64,000 nucleotides of DNA. It comes from Montifringilla adamsi. Lineage: Eukaryota > Chordata > Aves > Passeriformes > Passeridae. Each line of letters starts with the position of its first letter. The stretch's first letter is position 1. The stretch lies in assembly GCA_017590115.1 (NCBI GenBank), contig JAGGNK010006604.1, forward strand, positions 585,034 to 649,033, written 5' to 3'. A model generated the notes under the pieces. That model made no database searches. It had not been told where the DNA came from and saw only the letters and a program-made list of their open reading frames with translations. A program made the position numbers and the translations under genes. Positions 62,860 to 64,000 of this stretch are shown piece after piece.

Positions 62860-63290
62860 TGGTTTAAATTAAAGGAAACCCTGCCTTTTCCATGGTGCTG
62901 GGGGTATTAATCGACAGGGAACCCTCATTTTCCATTATTTTCCAGGTTAAATGGAAGGCAATAACCTTGATGATGCTATTTTAAGGGCTTGAATTAAGGG
63001 TAACTCCCCCCTTTTCATCATCCTAAGGTTTAATTTGAGGGGGAAGGCCAGTTGTCCCTCCTTTTAAAGGGTTTGAACTGAGGGAAAATCCTCCTTTCCC
63101 CATCACCAGAGATGTTTAAAGTGGGAAAACCCCACCTTTCTCCAGTAGTTTAGGGGATTAAATTAAAGGGAAGAAGACGTTTACTTGCCATTGTATCAGT
63201 TTAAGTGGAGGTAATCCCCCGTTTTCCCTCAATTTAAGGGGTTTAATTGAGGAAAGCTTCTTCTTTTTCAGCATTTTAAGGGTTTAAATC
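62860..63290. repeat. Degenerate ~42-bp minisatellite, about 10 units
   Basis: Unit starts of the form GTTTAAaTTgAGGG recur at about 62,987, 63,028, 63,071, 63,114, 63,157, 63,199, 63,241 and 63,282 (spacing 41-43 bp), with weaker units to the left. Each unit carries a C-rich then T-rich core (CCCCCTTTTCC) and ends TTTTAAGGG. Confidence 0.85.
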
Positions 63291-63769
63291 TACATTTCAG
63301 GGTGCTCCTACCCATGTCCCAGTACCAAATGTCACACTAGTGTGGGCCCAGCACACATGTAACCCTTACACTGCCCAGGAGTCTATTTCTTTTTCTTATT
63401 TTTGTTTATAATATATATAGCTCTAATTAAAGGTTCCAATGGGAGTGACATTATTCATATTGCTATTCTTCTCCCCCCTGCTTAGTCACATGTGGAGTAC
63501 TATGGAATAATCACTAGGAAATAATTATGCAAGTTAAAAACAAATTATCCAACTTCTCTGCCAATTGTTATCCAACAATTATCCAACTATGCTGCCAAAA
63601 CACAAACCATATTTCTTAGCAATTCTTTGCCCTTTCACTTAGTGTAGTTGCAGCAAGAAACAAAGTGCTGTAACTTCCTTGAAGAGTTTGCACCCTCATC
63701 AACCCCTTTGCTCACCTTGAATTTAGTCAGAGAAGCCAAACAGCTGCAGCTCCTCTGAGGCTTTTATAC
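63291..63769. other. Non-coding DNA between the minisatellite and the COMMD4-like exon
   Basis: AT-rich stretch containing a small local repeat of AATTATCCAACTxTGCTGCCAA-like sequence near 63,541-63,600. No exon with the expected next part of COMMD4 was found. Confidence 0.5.
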
Positions 63770-63886
63770 CTGCTGGGATTTGCCCTGCTGCAGCTCACTT
63801 GACAGAGACTCACTGTCTATACTGTGCTTGGCTGCAGTGGAGAGGATGAAGCCGAGGACAGCAATGGTTGCCTTCACATCCCCTGA
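63770..63886 (-). pseudogene. COMMD4: COMMD4-like single exon, partial, possibly broken at its donor
   Basis: On the minus strand a good acceptor (TCTGCAG) is followed by an open stretch beginning [20 protein letters not shown]. It continues to SSELQQ and closely matches the N-terminal helical domain of COMMD4, which acts with the CCC (COMMD/CCDC22/CCDC93) endosomal recycling complex. Similarity stops after SSELQQ, where the next bases are GG rather than a GT donor. A possible GT lies 15 bases further on and would add five residues not expected in the family. No following exon was found at lower coordinates, where minisatellite and LTR-like sequence begin. The preceding exons would lie beyond 64,000. 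It could be a real exon using a shifted donor, or a fragment of a duplicated or decayed gene. The similarity is secure; the functional status is not. Confidence 0.6.
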
Positions 63887-64000
63887 CTGCAGACGGGAGG
63901 GAGGGCGAGCTCTGTCACCTTGGGAAGGCACCCGCAGACTCACTGCAGCCCATCTGTGGAGCACGGCTCCACCGGGGGATCGTGGTAAGGACAGCAGCGC

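Overview
This window is vertebrate nuclear DNA and most probably comes from a bird. Genes are split by GT-AG introns and separated by AT-rich DNA. There are four CpG-rich promoter islands, and the recognisable dispersed repeats are CR1/L3-type LINE remnants and avian ERVL-like LTR pieces. No bacterial, phage or plasmid feature is present, and almost none of the short open frames is a gene.

Layout. 1-12,800: AT-rich DNA to the left of a CpG island (about 12,210-13,520). On the minus strand the island holds a short first coding exon that ends at a splice donor. It is possibly SLC44A5, the expected neighbour of ACADM. Two weaker minus-strand exon candidates lie near 7.2-7.4 kb and 10.1-10.3 kb. 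13,500-23,880: intergenic, with LTR remnants and simple repeats. 24,182-38,514 (+): complete ACADM, mitochondrial medium-chain acyl-CoA dehydrogenase, 12 coding exons, 423 codons. 38,760-40,790: intergenic with two CR1 relics. 40,985-52,943 (+): complete RABGGTB, the catalytic beta subunit of Rab geranylgeranyltransferase, 9 coding exons, 331 codons. Its intron 2 carries a SNORD45-type box C/D snoRNA whose two guide regions match 18S rRNA. 53,000-55,560: intergenic, with no recognised gene. 55,935-60,184 (+): complete NAA20, the NatB N-terminal acetyltransferase catalytic subunit, 6 exons, 178 codons. 60,420-64,000: repeat-rich flank with a 47-bp degenerate minisatellite, a GC-rich LTR-like block, a 42-bp minisatellite and, on the minus strand at the edge, one exon strongly resembling COMMD4.

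The three complete genes are unrelated housekeeping genes (fatty-acid oxidation, Rab prenylation, N-terminal acetylation), each with its own CpG promoter. They do not form a pathway or operon. ACADM followed by RABGGTB is the order known in mammals. NAA20 and a COMMD4-like exon downstream, where MSH4 would be expected from the mammalian order, is the main structural surprise. I found no convincing undescribed biological system. The best leads are the snoRNA, the gene-order change, the broken COMMD4-like exon, the candidate minus-strand gene at the left, and the two minisatellites.
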